Notes under the pieces: model-generated
Told to the model about the DNA's origin: nothing
Database searches by the model: none
Seen by the model: the letters and a program-made list of their open reading frames with translations, nothing else
Position numbers and translations under genes: made by a program
From: Myrica gale
Lineage: Eukaryota > Streptophyta > Magnoliopsida > Fagales > Myricaceae
NCBI GenBank assembly: GCA_963930655.1
Contig: OZ005617.1
Location: 2,110,501 to 2,174,500, forward strand
Length of the DNA stretch: 64,000 nt
Direction: 5' to 3'
In this document: positions 13,201 through 26,970 of the stretch, piece by piece
Position numbering within the stretch: the stretch's first letter is position 1
Layout: each line of letters begins with the position of its first letter

Positions 13201-14183
13201 GGACACAAACCAAACAATAAATAAGTGATTAAGAGGGCAGTTAGTGAGTTAAGTGAGAGAACTTACTCCTGACTATTGTTTTCTTGCAACATTCTTGAAC
13301 CAAATTGATGGTAACCACAATCATTTCATTCATATTCTTGGGATTAGAAAACCTCAGTGAACTCTATTGGAGAAGAAGTTAATTATCAAACAGTTGATGA
13401 CATTTGCTAGCTAGGTGAAACCAATATATAGCATGTAGGCTTATAAAATCTTTAGGGAAAGAGGGGCTCTAGAAGCAAATAATACAATTTGTGTTAGTGC
13501 ATTGGAACAATAATATAATTGATTCATTCAAGTTCACATCTGTAATTTTATTCAATATATTTCTCATGTCACCAAATATAATTCAAGTAGTTATAGTGTT
13601 AAACTACTAAGCATATATGAAGTCATGGATTCTCAACTTCACATACTCCATCAAGAAAATAAGAGAAGGAAGAAAGGTTCTATACAGCTGAACCTAAACT
13701 CTAACAACCAGAGTTGATTTGCAGAACACCCAAATGATTCAATATTCAACACCCTTTGAATGATAGATTGTAAAAAGAAAGCAGATAGATCTCGAAACAC
13801 CCAAGCAAACTAGAACATACCAAACTCTGCATCTTCGCCATGATTTATTAATAATTTACCATTTCCTAAACAATGATTACCATAAAAGTAAAACCCATGA
13901 CAAAGAAACACTTATTTGATAATTTTTCTTTGAAGAAAATCAATAAAAGGATAGACGACCGCATCAACTAAAAAGGAAATATACGTAAGCAGAATTGGAT
14001 GTATCCACATTACCTAAAGAATCTAATGGGACTGCACGAACAACCAGATTTTGGTTGATGAGTTTTCTTATAAAAACAATGAGAAAGAACATTAATTACA
14101 GTCTAATTGTTCTAGTTGCACAAGAAATAACAAAAAGGCTCATTCTATGTTCGAGATAACATGATAGATAGAAACGTCCAAAC

Positions 14184-14249
14184 CTTATCTTTGGGCTCAA
14201 GCCTGAAAGCTTTCTTCATTGCAGAAAACCAACCCTTTTTCTTCTCCAT
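14184..14249 (-). pseudogene. Possible first exon of an IQ-domain (IQD) protein, isolated
   Basis: A minus-strand ATG at 14249 opens MEKKKGWFSAMKKAF, followed by a basic segment ending EPKDK at a possible donor (GTTTGG). This resembles the N-termini of plant IQD calmodulin-binding proteins, which begin with a Lys-rich, Trp-Phe, Lys-Lys-Phe pattern. I found no IQ motif downstream on this strand, so it may be a gene fragment, or a gene with exons I could not place (see 12835-13900). Confidence 0.3.
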
Positions 14250-15666
14250 TCTCTAATCATTCACATTTAGAAAATCAAAGCAGAGCAAGAATAAAAAAAC
14301 TCAACCAAAAAGATGGTGCGATGCCCAGGTGCCAAAATCGAAAGATTTCTCATTGAACAAGGAACTCATATCAAATTCTTTAGATAATTTTGCAGACACG
14401 CCCCTTATAGATACTTATTACATGTCGTGATTTCCTTAATGTACATGTAATCCATATATAAAAATGTTAGAGGTTTGGAAAGCTGATGTTTCGAAGTACT
14501 AAACAGCCCAAACGCGTACTCGTGTATGTGATGCTAACAGTTGAAATTTGGGAAACTGATGTTTTAAAGACGTGCTCTAAGCATTGATATTTTAAAGAAA
14601 TTTGGGAAGCCGATGTTTTAAAGTTGTTTCATCGTTCCACTTAGAATAACTTTGTAAAATATTTGAAGTGTATAAGTGCACTTTGAAGATGTACTGAAAT
14701 GGTATTGAATTTGATTTTTACTGTCTGAAGAAGACGTTACAAGTATAAAAGAAGAGAATATGACAATGGTCATGAAAACTGTAAAGGTATACCTTCTAGT
14801 GAATCTGGATGCTTATGTATGAAATTTTTAGAGAGACAAAAACGACTTGTGATAGCCCCTGACAACTATGTTATTCATATATAACATAATAATATAAGCA
14901 TATTCATGTCTTAAATAGGTTCCCTTGAAGATGTGATGCAATATTTTTATTGTTAGCGAGACAAAATTTTACATGTTTGATAAATTTTTAAACTCTCCCT
15001 TAATAAAAATAGACGATTTTTTTCCCTTCTTATGTTTGTTTAAATAGAAAAACTTTATATCTCAACTAATGATGCTGTCTAACCACTATTTGTGGCCACT
15101 TTATTTTACATCAATGCGGTCAGACGCGTGTTTCAGTCGTACCCGGTCGAAGAACTGGTCGCACAACTTGTTTAATTGTCCGACCCGTGTGGCTAAAGAG
15201 AGTGAAAAAGTGTACTGATGTGCGCCTGGTCTGCTTCACAAGGAGCCCAATCGAGCCAACGTCTCACAGGCCTCATTAAATGAGGTGGAGACTTGTGAGT
15301 CGTTAAGATTTTATGAAATTCAATACAAACAGTAGGTCTCGATGTGTCTAAAACGTAAGGTCTCTAGACAGAATACAAACCCACTAAAATACGTCCAATT
15401 TTATTTTATTTTTAATTCAAAGAAACCAAAGAAAACTGACATGTGGGTTTTACTAACGCAAAAACTACTGAGATCGAACGGCGTCGTTTTTTAGGGTAAA
15501 CGTGCTCGCTCCCATTAATCTTTCAGTTTGGAACCTTCCTTCTCGACGCACACACTGATCTCTCTCTCTGTCTCTCCCCATTTGATTTCCATCGACGAGA
15601 ACACGAAAATGCTTTGAGTTCTCCCGAAGAATCAGGAGGAAAACAGTTCCGTTTTTTCAGTGGAAA

Positions 15667-18600
15667 ATGGATAATCGAGACAGGGAGTGGGATTTCCATC
15701 TCAGAACCTTATCCAACAGTGCCCGGGACTCCAGTGTGGCCAACGATCCCGCCTCTGACCCCTCTCTTCTCCAATCCGTATTTCTCTCTCTCCAATCCGA
15801 ATCTTCAGTTTTCTGTTTTGTTTCTAAGAAAAAGAAAAGAAAGGAAAGAGTATGAAACATTTCAGAAATCTTGAGCCTTTCCGTTTCTACTAAAGTGATG
15901 TGTTTTTTTTCCTCTGTCGATAGGTGAAGAAGCTTCATGAATTGTGTAAAGCGGAGAATTCTGAAGATTTGGTGGCTAGGGTTTATCCGCAAATCACCAA
16001 GCTCTTTCAACGGGCGGTGGCGTCGCTGTCCCAGTCTCGAACTTCCAATGGTCTTCTCTTGCTGGTTTGGCTTCATTTCTCGAAAATTTTCCTGAACTTT
16101 TTTATTGTTTGAGATTTTATTTTTTTGTTCTAAATCGAGCAGTCAATTTATGTTGTTCTTCGTAAACATTAATGCTTTGCCTGGTTGCTAATCTAACAAT
16201 ACAAGAAGACACTGAATCAGGAAGTACAAAAAGAAGGGAAAAGCTTTACATGTTAATTGTGAGAGTTGATGTGGTCTGAGTGATACCGAATTGCTTTGGG
16301 GCCTAACATTATGAAAAGCAATATTGGTGCTTGGAGCTGGCATTAAGGTGGATCAGGTTCCTTTAATGCCTTTAAACTATGCTTTCGGATAGATGACAGT
16401 ATTTTTTTGGGGGGCATGTGTGCGCTTGTTTATGTGCCTGTGCACATGCAAAGGAACATCTTGCTTCTCTAATTGTTCAAGCCTGTATTGTTTGGCAGTC
16501 ACTGGTCGTATACTATATTTGGGTCACTTTTGTTGATATTATTGTCGGGATTTGTTTCCATGTGCTTTGGAATTCTTTGGATAATACCATTAAGCTGATT
16601 GCATTCATGCCTGTGTCATTTAACTCTCTGTTGCTCATATTTTGTTGTGATCTATCAATCAGGCTATTCTTCAATTTTACCTTGATTTTGGAGAGGCGGT
16701 CCTACATGATGCTGATCAAAGTCTGAGGACATTCTTCCGTTCTTGCTTGAGCCGGTAATGAGATATCTTATGTTCATGATTTAATTTCATTAGATTTATG
16801 TCTATGGAAAGCGTATTGGAGATTCACTTCCCTTTCACTGGTTATGCAACTTGCTTTAATAGGCCCCTTTGGGTAATAACTACTTAGACATAAATTTGAA
16901 GAAAAAAAAAACGTATCCAAGTTCTTAACCACCAAAAATTGGTCAAATGTATATTCCTCTTGAAGGGCAGAAAATGGCTTCCCTTTGACCTTTAAACTGT
17001 CTATTTTGGCTTTAAAAATTTTGTGGAATATCTTTGGCATCTTTTATTGTTTGGCACGATCAACGAATGCAAGTAAATATGAGAACAGACCTGCCAAGCC
17101 GGAATATTTTCTGGTGCAAGACTATTGAAATAGTTAAATCTGGGGGTTTGGACTGGTTTTATGGGAATTTTGGACTGTATTTATAATAGTTGTAATGTCG
17201 TTATGGGAGTTTCTATTTCGAGAAGAGCTTGTTCCAAGGGTGGTGGTGTTTTTAAAGATTTTTCTGTGATATGTGGTTTTCTGTTAATTTCTGGTGTTCC
17301 TTTATTATGGTTGCAGTAGTGCATAATGATTATCAATGGAAGCCAAATAACGGAAAACATAAGGTTTCAACTAGATAACAAAATTAGTAATTTCTATTTT
17401 TTGATTATTTATAAACCAGCACAACCAAAAGAGAGTAAATGGGATAGCTGTTTGTTGTTACCATGGTTGAAGTGATCCTATGAATCTTTTGTGAAACTGT
17501 TGGGTTATAGTTTCACTCTCTTTTTTCAGCAAGTAGTACTTTTTTTTTTGCTTGTATGAATATGGAATTTCCTCAGATAAATGAAAATTAAGACGTTATG
17601 ATCAACACCTGCCAATATAGTCTAATCTGGTTGCAGTGAGTTTTCAGATCCTGTTGTTGCAGAAGCTACCCTTGATTTCCTGAACTTGAACAAGAAAAGG
17701 CTCCTAACTTCTTTCCCTACCTTACTGCCTCAGGTATAACTTCATATCTGTAGTGCTTTCTGTCAAAGCAATCTAGTACGGTAGCATCATGAAGACTTCA
17801 AATGTATGAAAGTATTTGTATAAACTGTGGATAATTTTTGTCAAAATATTGTAATTTGTTGCCTCATTATTACTAACCAATGATTAGACATATTATCCTG
17901 TGGTTCTTAAGTTGCATATAGTGCCCTTCCACATCCTCTGGAGTCAATACCGCGACGCATATTGTTCTCCAAAATCTATTAAAATATTTTAGAACATGCT
18001 GAAGTTCTCTGGTATCATTGGTGCGAAGCCAGACCAATTGCTATTCTACTTTGTTACTTTAGAGCCGAATGATCAGAACTGCTGATGAGGTGGTTAATAT
18101 TAGGCTATTCCTACTTTGTGGCAAAAGCACACAGCATGCAGCTTATCTGGTCTCTGATCTCACTGTTGCAACAATGACTCAATGTTCTTTTTCCGTAAGC
18201 TTCCCCATAATCAGTGGCTTAGGGATTTGTAATTAAATACAGGGAAGATGGAAGACGGAAGCTGGATATTTTGATTTTTCATTTTGTATGTTGCGATCTA
18301 ATACCAATAATGTCTTTGCAGTTCTTTCCATTGTTGCTAAAGCTGATTGCATGGAACGGAGAAAGGTAAGTCCATCCTATTTATATTTTAATTGCTGTTA
18401 ATGTTTAAGTCACAAAAGCCTTTCTGTGGTAGGAAGATGCTCATTGTTGGCCTGACTGTCATTTATATGTAAAGTTAGTTACACCTAATCTCTTCTTTCT
18501 GTCAAATTATGCTCACTTTCTTCAGTCCTTAATATCTATAGACTGCTTTTATTTGCCCCACCGTGGTCATCTATTGTCAAGTCACGCTTTCTAACATGGA

Positions 18601-21600
18601 CATATGTGAAAAGTATACTCAGTCTAGCACAGCATGCCCCATTAACTCTAAGGAAGTGACTTTTGTACTTCTCTCATGTCTTTTGTGGCTGTCATCATCG
18701 GGGTATCACTTTCAAGCACTTTGAATAATATTTTTGTCTGTTGGTTATATAGTGAAGCTGAAGTACGATTCTTGATTAACTGATACTGGAACTACAAGTT
18801 CATAACAAACTATTATACTGGCAGCAAAAAAATCTGTCGCAATAGAAAAGAATGACATGTAGTGATCCGTTTGCATTTGCAGATTAGAGGATTCCTTTTT
18901 GAAGTTTTTCCCTGGATTGATGTCACCTGGGTCATTTCTTCCGCTTTTTCCATCCTTAGTGGATTTGCCAAGTGAGTTTGTGTATTTGAATTTTGTGTTG
19001 ACTATGCTGTGTTTTTTTCCCCATGCCTTATTGTTGGGCATATCATCATGTGTTTGCATTTGCCTCCGAGAGATGTATGTGTACTCAGATTGGGCCCTGT
19101 ATGTATGTTTGTTTTAGGTGTTTAGAAGTATACAACATTTGGGCTTCACACCATAGGGCCAACACACAAAAAGGAAAAAATAACAAACAAGTACGTACAT
19201 AAAAGTTCAGATAAGTGAGCATTTGTATCCCGGAATTGACATGTTAAATTCATATTGATGTTACCTTGAATATGAATTGCTTTGTACACGAGCTTGGAAT
19301 AGACGTGAGTCATGCTACTTTCTTTGTCGTACAAAGTGAGAAGGCCTAATTGTCTCACCTAGCTCAGCATATCAGGCTTGAGTATTGTGTAAAGCTGGAT
19401 TCCTTTATGAGTGATCGAAAAAAATTAGAAACCAATTGTATCTTAGGAGAATGTAAAAACTTTTCCAGATTTTTAGCTTTCATTAATTGTTTTCTCATGC
19501 GTTCTAGAGTTACTGAATCAGTTGTTGTAAATTTCCAGGTTTAAATGAATTATGTCCTTTTTGACATTTTCGTATAACATCTATATTAGTTTTGGTAGTC
19601 GCATTGGAAAAGGTAGAAAGGAACTCGGGATCACTAGTCGGAAGCAGCATAGCTTCAATCCAGAAGAGTGCAGCTCCTGAGGTCATTTTGATTTAAAAGA
19701 TTACATGAGTTAATCCAAGAGGTTGTATAGAGTGCATAGATGATATTGATTTATGTGGATGCAGATGTTACTTGCACTCATGGATGAAGCTTATACTGGT
19801 TCAACCATAGGAGATGGAGGTGGAGACTCGGAGTCTGAGGATATCAACACCATAGATGTTGCTGATCCTTTGTTCCTTGAACTTTTAAAGGATGAAAATG
19901 ATGGCCTCGCTGTATTTTCCCTTCTTTAGTCTCAATTTCCATATTCCATATGAGCATTTTACAAGTTGATGAATGCCTATGATAGAGTATCCAAGAAAGT
20001 TAATATAGAATTGCCAATCATTCTGCTGACAGTTATTCCCCCCCCCCCCCGGTGGGGGTCCGTCTTTGAGACCTCACTGTGTTTTTCAGTTGAATCTGGT
20101 TATTTATTTGGTCTCATTGGCCGTATGCTTGTTGGCTCTGGTTTCATATTTTCCTATTAAGTAGCTGTTAAATTGTTACACTTATCGAAAGGGTCAAAAT
20201 ACCTCTTTGTTTTACGACGAGGAAACATTTTCAATTGTTATTGTATTTTGGTTTCTAAATGTACGCCACAACCTTTTTGTTGGGATATTATGGTGGATTT
20301 AGAAACAGTAGGTTTCATTAATTCATAACTGGAGTCATACGATTTTGTTTTTAACAACAGGGTTATATCCTCTGGATGCTTGAAATTAGTTCTTGACTGT
20401 TATTAATATTGTATTTCAGGAACGCCACTGGACTTCTCCTGGGATGGCCACGGCGTTACAGGCTGCAATTAATACCCCTCAGTCTAATAGGCTAAAACAA
20501 ATACTTAAAATGGCCCCACAGATTATTGATGTGTACTTTACGATAGCACTGCGCAGTGTCAATAATTGTACGTTATACAATTTTATATCTTTTTGAAATT
20601 TTAAACTTTTATTTTTCTCCTCATATAGTGAAGTATCCTATCCTTTTCCCTGTTGGATTATGGTACTTATGGATCTCCTTAATTTGCAGCTTTGATATGT
20701 GCATTGATTCCCCTGCTAATGTCGAGACATGCTACAATATTTCCAGACAAAGGTTTCTCCTATGAGGTGTGTATGGAGTTGAATATAGTCCAAGTTGATT
20801 TCTTTTCATTTTCTTTTTGGTCATTGTTATTTAGTTTTGATTGGTGAAGGTATGATAAGATATAGATAATTAGATCTTTGGGGAACGGGGGCGTATATTG
20901 GACCCATCAGCTTGTAATATGCATAGCATTCAGCCTAGTTAAACTAATGACAATAACGCTATTGAAGTGGCTTTCTTCTTTGCTGGTAAATTTTATTAAG
21001 GTAAGTTTGTACACAAAGCTGGCTGATAAAGTTTATTTGGGTGAGCTTGTTCCCACAGTACACTGAATTGGGTTTCTTGCATTGGATTTATTACGTGTTC
21101 GCAATGTTAAGGGTAGTGGTCTCTGAACCAAGTAGCATTTTTCTCTTAACCTGTGTCCACATTTTGAATAGTAATTGTTTGTTAGAAAAGTGATTCCATT
21201 ATAGTCTGAGGACTGAAAAAGAAGGCATCTACACTTGGACCTTAGGTGAAAAAACTGTTACTGCGGAGCTGATATCATGAAGATGTGTCTTTTCTATTGA
21301 TACTTTGTATATTTTTTGCACAATTGAGCATTAATATATCTTTTGTTTTGATCTTGATTATCCTTTGTTGCTTGGATATTTTTATGACCGAATGCCAATT
21401 CATACGAGATTTTCATAAAGTGGAGAGTTGTTTATGTTTCTAGATTCACCGAAGGCTCTTAGAGTTTATGCTTGCTGCATTTCAGCGGTCTCCAGATTTT
21501 ATTGCACTTTTGAAGGTATTTTCCTGAAACCATGTTCTTTCCATGTTTGATCTCGTACCAGTTTTGTTCAACTGCTTGTATTGATGACCCACCTACTAAC

Positions 21601-23656
21601 AGCCATGGCTAGGTAATGTGACAAGGAACTTTGATAAAAATTGAAAAGCTTTGCTGCAAAGGTGTCCTTCATACTGTGAAAGTATGGTTTAAAATTCAGG
21701 GAAAGGGCTTTAATCTGAAATTTTTTACTTGTATAAAAATATTTCTTGGCCCCTTCTCTTCTATTTATGGCAGTCTCTTCAATTATTTTTTTATATACGA
21801 TATATTTAAACCATTATATGTCATAATTCTCTGTATAATCTCATCCTCAGCTTCTCAAATAGTTGTGCTTTTGTATTCCCCCTCTGGTGTAGGTGAAATG
21901 GATCTAACCTCCACCTTGAACTTGCAATTCGAGTCACCTTGATTGTATTGCGAAATCATGCTCAATCTTCATGTTATGTTGCTTGTCTTGACAAAATTTA
22001 GTTTTTTAAGGTCTATATTGGTAAAGCAAGGAAAACAGTCAACACCAAAAATTGAAGGTCATTTAAATGGTGGATTCTTTTGCTAAAACCATAAATAGTG
22101 CTTGGTCGGCTGGTCCCAGGAAACTGCCAAACTGGTACTGCCAACATGGTGTAGTTGTAGGTGTAACTTTCTCTCATGCTAATGTGGCATCGTTCTCCAT
22201 TTCTTTCTTTCTTTCTTTCTTTGTCGGATGTGGAACTTTACTTATCTTGACCTGCTTCAATTCTGTGAGTCCATATGCCACACTCTAATAATTATATGTG
22301 ATCTTTTGTGCTTCTCATCAATAAATATTTGGTTACATTCTTTGCAGAAGCCTATCATGGACAGGCTTGGAGAAGCTTATGACAGCCCTGCAAAGGTCAG
22401 TTCATAACCTCCCCAGGAATCTAGACAGAAAGGCCTAACTATTTTGTTCCGACAGATTATATCCCTGTTTATTTTCCTTATGTAGACAGAGTTGGCACTA
22501 CAATTGTGCTGGGCAATTGGGGAGCATGGTGGGGGTGGTGAATCACACAAAGATGCAGCCCGTGAGCTTTTTGAGAGTTTAGAACTACTTTTGTATGAAA
22601 ACCTTTCATCTAGGTATAAATTACGATAGCCTCTCTGCTTTACAATGATTTGATAACTATTTTGGCTTCATGTTGCTGACTCAATGCTGTGCTTCCTTGG
22701 GAAGTCGTCTTGGCCTGTGGAAGGAGTCATCCCAGGGCTCTGATGGTGAAACCTTCAGAAAGTCGTCACAGTCAAGGCTTCTGTGTTTTGTTGTAACAGC
22801 TATAGCAAAGCTTGCAACACATCACCGTGAACTACTGCCAAGGGCACGCGTTTCCTTGGGCAAGGTCTGGTTATACACAGAGTGAGAGAGAGAAAAGGGA
22901 GGGCAAGGGGATTTCTCAGAGGGGGGAGGGTTTGTTGCTGGCTACAATTGTTTTCTCAACTAACACATGTTAACTTGTATATGCATCTCAAGGTAGCTCG
23001 ATCTCGAATCTCAGATGAGAGAGTTTGGAGGCGTGCTCGTGATTACTTGGGTCTAATGAATGAACCAGCAATTTGTTTGTCTGTTTTGGGTCCTTCACGA
23101 CCTTCACGTGGATACACGCGGAATCCAGGCATCGTAAACTGGAGTGAAGGCGGCACCAAGATGATTGTACATATTCCATTTTACATTCTCGGTGAACAAG
23201 AAGGTCAGGGATGTTGCATATATGACTATAATTAGAAAATTTAAAATTTTGTGATTTGTAGAGAATGTGTGAATGCTAACAAAATCCTGTCCTCAAGAAT
23301 TTTGAAACAAGTAGGTCTCCGCCCCACCAAACCCCTCTGCATTGTAGTTCTAAAGTACTCCAACTTTAATATGCATATGCAAATAGAAAAAGAAGTCAGT
23401 GCTAAATTTTCACTCTCGAACCTGTTGCAGAGATCTTAATTCCTAGCAGCACTCATCATAGAATGAAACTTCTTATACAAGCCCAACTGCAGCATTTTGC
23501 CCATATGAGCTAATCCATTGTTCCATTTCTATTCAATTGAATAACATTTTTTTACAAATTGTTTCTGGAATTTGGTGCTTATCTCCACAAGTTTCCTTTG
23601 TTGCAGGTCCACCCTTCCATGACTTTTCATTTGCAGATATCATTCCAAGAAGTTAA
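15667..23656 (+). CDS. AP5Z1: AP-5 complex subunit zeta-1
   Basis: Plant homologue of the zeta subunit of adaptor complex AP-5, which acts in late-endosome to Golgi sorting with the spatacsin/spastizin proteins. Sixteen exons: 15667-15777, 15924-16064, 16663-16754, 17637-17733, 18322-18365, 18883-18971, 19590-19681, 19765-19911, 20420-20567, 20690-20766, 21444-21515, 22348-22395, 22486-22613, 22705-22864, 22993-23203 and 23607-23656. All introns are GT-AG and phases join without a break; 1707 nt, 568 aa. The protein starts MDNRDREWDFHLRTLS and ends FADIIPRS. It is a mostly helical, solenoid-like chain without catalytic motifs. Segments such as AILQFYLDFGEAVLHDAD, MLLALMDEAYTGSTIGDGG and CWAIGEHGGGGESHKDAAR are what I recall from the Arabidopsis protein. 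The upstream pyrimidine-rich leader fits a 5' UTR. The name rests on recall; the structure is firm. Confidence 0.88.
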
Positions 23657-25036
23657 AAGGAAAAGCTTTCTTGCAGGAAGGAGTTATCTGTGGAATATTC
23701 AAATTCTATTGTGAGTTTTAGTTTACGAAGTGACCCCTTATGTTTTGATTCGCTTTGTTTCTGTCTCAATACTTTTCCAGTCATTGCCTTGTTAGAGCCG
23801 TCTCAGCATTTGTAAGACCAAATACTGAAGAATTAGAAGTGTGTTGGTGGGTAATTTTAATTTTAATTGAATTCCAATTAATCTGTTCTTTTGAACATGG
23901 CTACCGTGCATCCGAATGTCTTTACAAATGGGATAATTGCGATTCTTTGTTCTACTTCTTGTAACACCCTCCTATAGTGGATCATAACCATGTAGTACTG
24001 GGTCTAGAAGTATATCTAGTGGCAACCTTGAATATGACACGAAAAACCAAGAAGAAAGAGAGGGTGTGATGAAATTAGAACGTGAGAATCTAATTATTTT
24101 CTCAAATGAAAGGTCAAACTCGTTATTAGTCCATGTTAACCACGTATACTATTTTTAGTCTGTATATCTTATAGTGAAAGCTGGCGAGGGGTTGGCCATA
24201 TCAGAGAGAGGTTTCGATCTCCTAAGTTGATCCGGACACTCAGTTAAAAAAGCAAAACAAAAGTAAACAGCCTATTACTTCACGTGTCAATAAAATAATT
24301 AAGTAAAAGTTTATGGTATTTAGTGTGAATGCATTAAATTCATCCCGAAGATATATCTTCTGTGTCCCTCCAGTTTCACTCCTTCGTTTATCTTACGTAC
24401 TTATTTTCTCTCAAATTTCACGCATGCATACTACCTAAATTTAGCGCCCCTTTCATGTACTTGAAAGTTTGTCTCGCACCCTCAAGCACGTAAAAAGTCC
24501 AGGGCACGGAATTTTCGTGACACCTAATTTAAATTTGACACGTGTAATATTCTTTGTATTCCATTTGCTTTTTAATTTGTCTTTTCTTTTAGCAGCCGAT
24601 TCTCTCACTTGAACATATGGCTTAAATCCTAAACAAACGATTAGCCACAATATAATTTTTCCAATTAACCTAAAAAAATAAGATTAGAATGTTAATCTCA
24701 GATTGGACTTTTCAAAATCCAGATGAGATAAATGTGTTACATCACATAGATTGTTAAAATTTGATAATATTAATATATCTGGAAATTAATTAAGTTAGTA
24801 CAAGAAAGGTGGTCTGGTTGGATTACTTCGAAAACTTACCATATATTTCTCATTGTAAATCGCAGGATATTGCAGTCTGGCCAGATATATCTACCGACTT
24901 GTTTCCTTTTTTTAATTAAAAAAGCTCCCGTATCACTCGTTTCCTCTTTGAAGCCCTCTATCTCAAGTACTTATATATATATATATAAAGCCGGAAAAAG
25001 AATCTACCCTCAATTTTTTGGAAAAAGGGCCCAATT
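23657..25036. other. Intergenic region downstream of AP5Z1
   Basis: About 23660-23990 is probably AP5Z 3' UTR and flank. Around 24180-24260 there is a short stretch with a tRNA-promoter-like GGTTTCGATCTCC, possibly a SINE scrap, too weak to call. The remainder is AT-rich with no gene seen. Confidence 0.45.
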
Positions 25037-25841
25037 TTTTTTAGTTCAAACAACTTATTTATTAATAATCAAAATCACATTCATTAATAATCAAGGAGGT
25101 TCAAATACCTCAATTATACTCTCTAAAAAGCTAGTCAGACCCTCCATAGAGGTGACGGGCCAATGAGCAAGGGGGCCAAAAGGCCTTACACAAGCCCTCA
25201 AGGGAGTCAGGACAGAGAGCCCACAAAGGGTAGCAAGCTGAAATGATCAACGGAAAAGGAAAGTCGACGGCGAAAGAAAGCGGCAGAACAAACTAGAGGC
25301 AGAAAGGAACCGACCAAGAGAGAAAAACACCAAGCCAATGAGATGCACGCAAGCCCCCATGCGCCGGCCTGTCGGTGTCGGGCAGAGCCAAAAAGGACCA
25401 CCAAGAGGATTGGAGTCCAACACCATGACGCGTGCTTGCCAGAGACCACTGCCGAAGCACAGATCTGGAAGGTTGAGGTGCGGGCGCTTGAGATCCACGC
25501 GCACGCGTGGGACCTCACGTGTCGTCGGTTTGACTCTAGGATGGGACATAAGCAGGTGCGTGTTGATATCGAAACCGTCCCTATCGGTCTTGTCTGCCGA
25601 AGACCTCCAACGGAGTTGGGATCTATGCTTGAACTTCGTTGGAGAAAAAACTCAACAAGAAGTTGAGAAATGTGATTGGATAGCTCAACCACAAGAAAGG
25701 AGTATGAGAGGAGAAGGGGTCGGGAGGGGCCGGAGCTTCTCCCGCCACCAGAAAAGGAGGCCAAAGATCAGGAAGAGGATTTTAGAGAGAAGGGAGAGCC
25801 TCTCTCTCTCTAGGAAAAATGGGGGGTGCAGTTGTACGGCT
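25037..25841 (-). mobile_element. Non-LTR-like retroelement 'A', minus strand, with target duplication
   Basis: GC-rich relative to its flanks. On the minus strand it ends in an A-tract (T-run at 25035-25041 on plus) preceded by AATAAATAAG-like sequence. A near-perfect 11-base duplication, AGGGCCCAATT at 25026-25036 and AGGACCCAATT at 25842-25852, bounds it. The long open frames across it on both strands look like by-products of GC content; I recognise no domain. A second, shorter copy lies at 40120-40440 in the same orientation. It may be the untranslated part of a LINE or an unclassified retroposon. Confidence 0.6.
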
Positions 25842-25970
25842 AGGACCCAATTACCCGCATGTGAAACGAGCTAAGCCTGGTGCAAACGTTAAAAGTACTG
25901 TGGGCTAGCCCGGATGCAGCGGGAGTAAATTTTGTATTCTGACTTTCAGTTATAATAAGAAGAGGAGGGG

Positions 25971-26970
25971 AGTGTGAAAATCTTTGTGGATTAAATTATG
26001 GAGTGTGAAAATCCAACATCGGTTACGGTTACTACTTTGGAAGCTTGCAGCAAATGCCCTGCCCCTCAGAGGTAGGCTCGCTGGGTTCATGTCTTGCCGG
26101 GAGCATACGGGTGATGGTTTTCATTGCCCCTTTTGTCACTCTGAGCTTGAAACCGATACTCATCTTTTTTTGACGTGTCCTATTAGTCGGTTATTGTGGT
26201 GGACGGGCCGCTGGCCCTGGAGAACTTTGGCCGGTCTTCTATAGCTGAGTGGCTTAGTTTTATTCTAGAGCCTCGAAATCTTCCCCCTATTTGTCGATTG
26301 CAGTGGGGAGACTTAATCATTTATGTGGCTGTTGTAGTGGACTCAATTTGGTTTCTTAGGAACAGAGTGGTTCACCACAAGCAGGAAGTTAATATTTCTC
26401 AGGCTCAGGATATGATTCATCGGCGATACATGGAACAAGTGTCTGCATGGTATTCACAGCTTCACCGCAATATTGCACAATGGCAGCCCCCAGCTCCTAA
26501 TGTGATTAAACTTAATTGTGATGGAGCTCATTCATCTAGGGGTCTGGTCTTTGCTGTGGTGGGTAGGGATGCTACTGGTCAGATTTTGGTGGCTAAGTCT
26601 GGGTGTCGGCCAGGATCTTCCACTATTAAAAGTGAGGCCCTAGCGTTACGTCTTGCAGTTGCAGTAGCAGAGGAGCGGCAATGGGATTCTGTCCTCTTTC
26701 AAAGTGATGCCCAAGTGCTTATCTCTCAAGTTACTGAGTCCAATGTCGTACCTGATTGGCTTATTGAGGATGACGTTCAGTTTATCAAGCAAAGTTGGAG
26801 CTTGCATCCTAACTGGCATTTCGAGTGGACACCTCGCGAAGCTAATGGCATGGCCCATAATCTGGCACATTGGTGCAAGAGTGAAGGAATTGTGGGGTAT
26901 ATTGATATATCTGATATTCCTCCTGATATAGCCACGTGGGACTCTTCTACCTAGGTGGCTTGATTGCTAA
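25971..26970 (+). mobile_element. LINE remnant: zf-RVT plus RNase H-like (RVT_3) domains
   Basis: 5'-truncated non-LTR retroelement. The first open part (about 25984-26240) is a zf-RVT domain, with KLWSVKIQHRLRLLLWKL, CPFCHSELETDTHLFLTCP and a following LLWW. The second (about 26196-26954, another frame) is an RNase H-like domain: KLNCDGAHSSRG, KSEALALRLAV, FQSDAQVLISQV and [17 protein letters not shown]. The two frames are split by a shift near 26200-26240, so the element is broken. An A-rich tail follows the stop (from about 26970). A sequence similar to AGAGGAGGGG stands at both ends (about 25961-25970 and 26982-26996), probably a decayed target duplication. Confidence 0.85.

Larger units (their letters stand above)
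8800..15660. other. Long intergenic region between the GPT and AP5Z genes (divergent)
   Basis: The two genes are divergent, so the ends of the region hold their promoters. A pyrimidine-rich stretch (CTCTCTCTCTGTCTCTCC) at about 15560-15577 probably belongs to the AP5Z 5' UTR. Between, the DNA is AT-rich. I see one MITE-like element (9875-10201) and a possible IQD-type first exon with loose candidate exons (12835-14249). The rest, including 9300-9480 and 10400-12400, shows no recognisable gene. Confidence 0.55.

Noticed and set aside
24180-24260. SINE-like fragment with GGTTTCGATCTCC.
   Set aside because: Only a B-box-like phrase; no A box, tail or target duplication.
25207-25874. Overlapping long ORFs on both strands (up to 185 aa).
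   Set aside because: They lie in the GC-rich retroelement A, on both strands at once, with low-complexity Arg/Ser/Pro composition and no recognisable domain.
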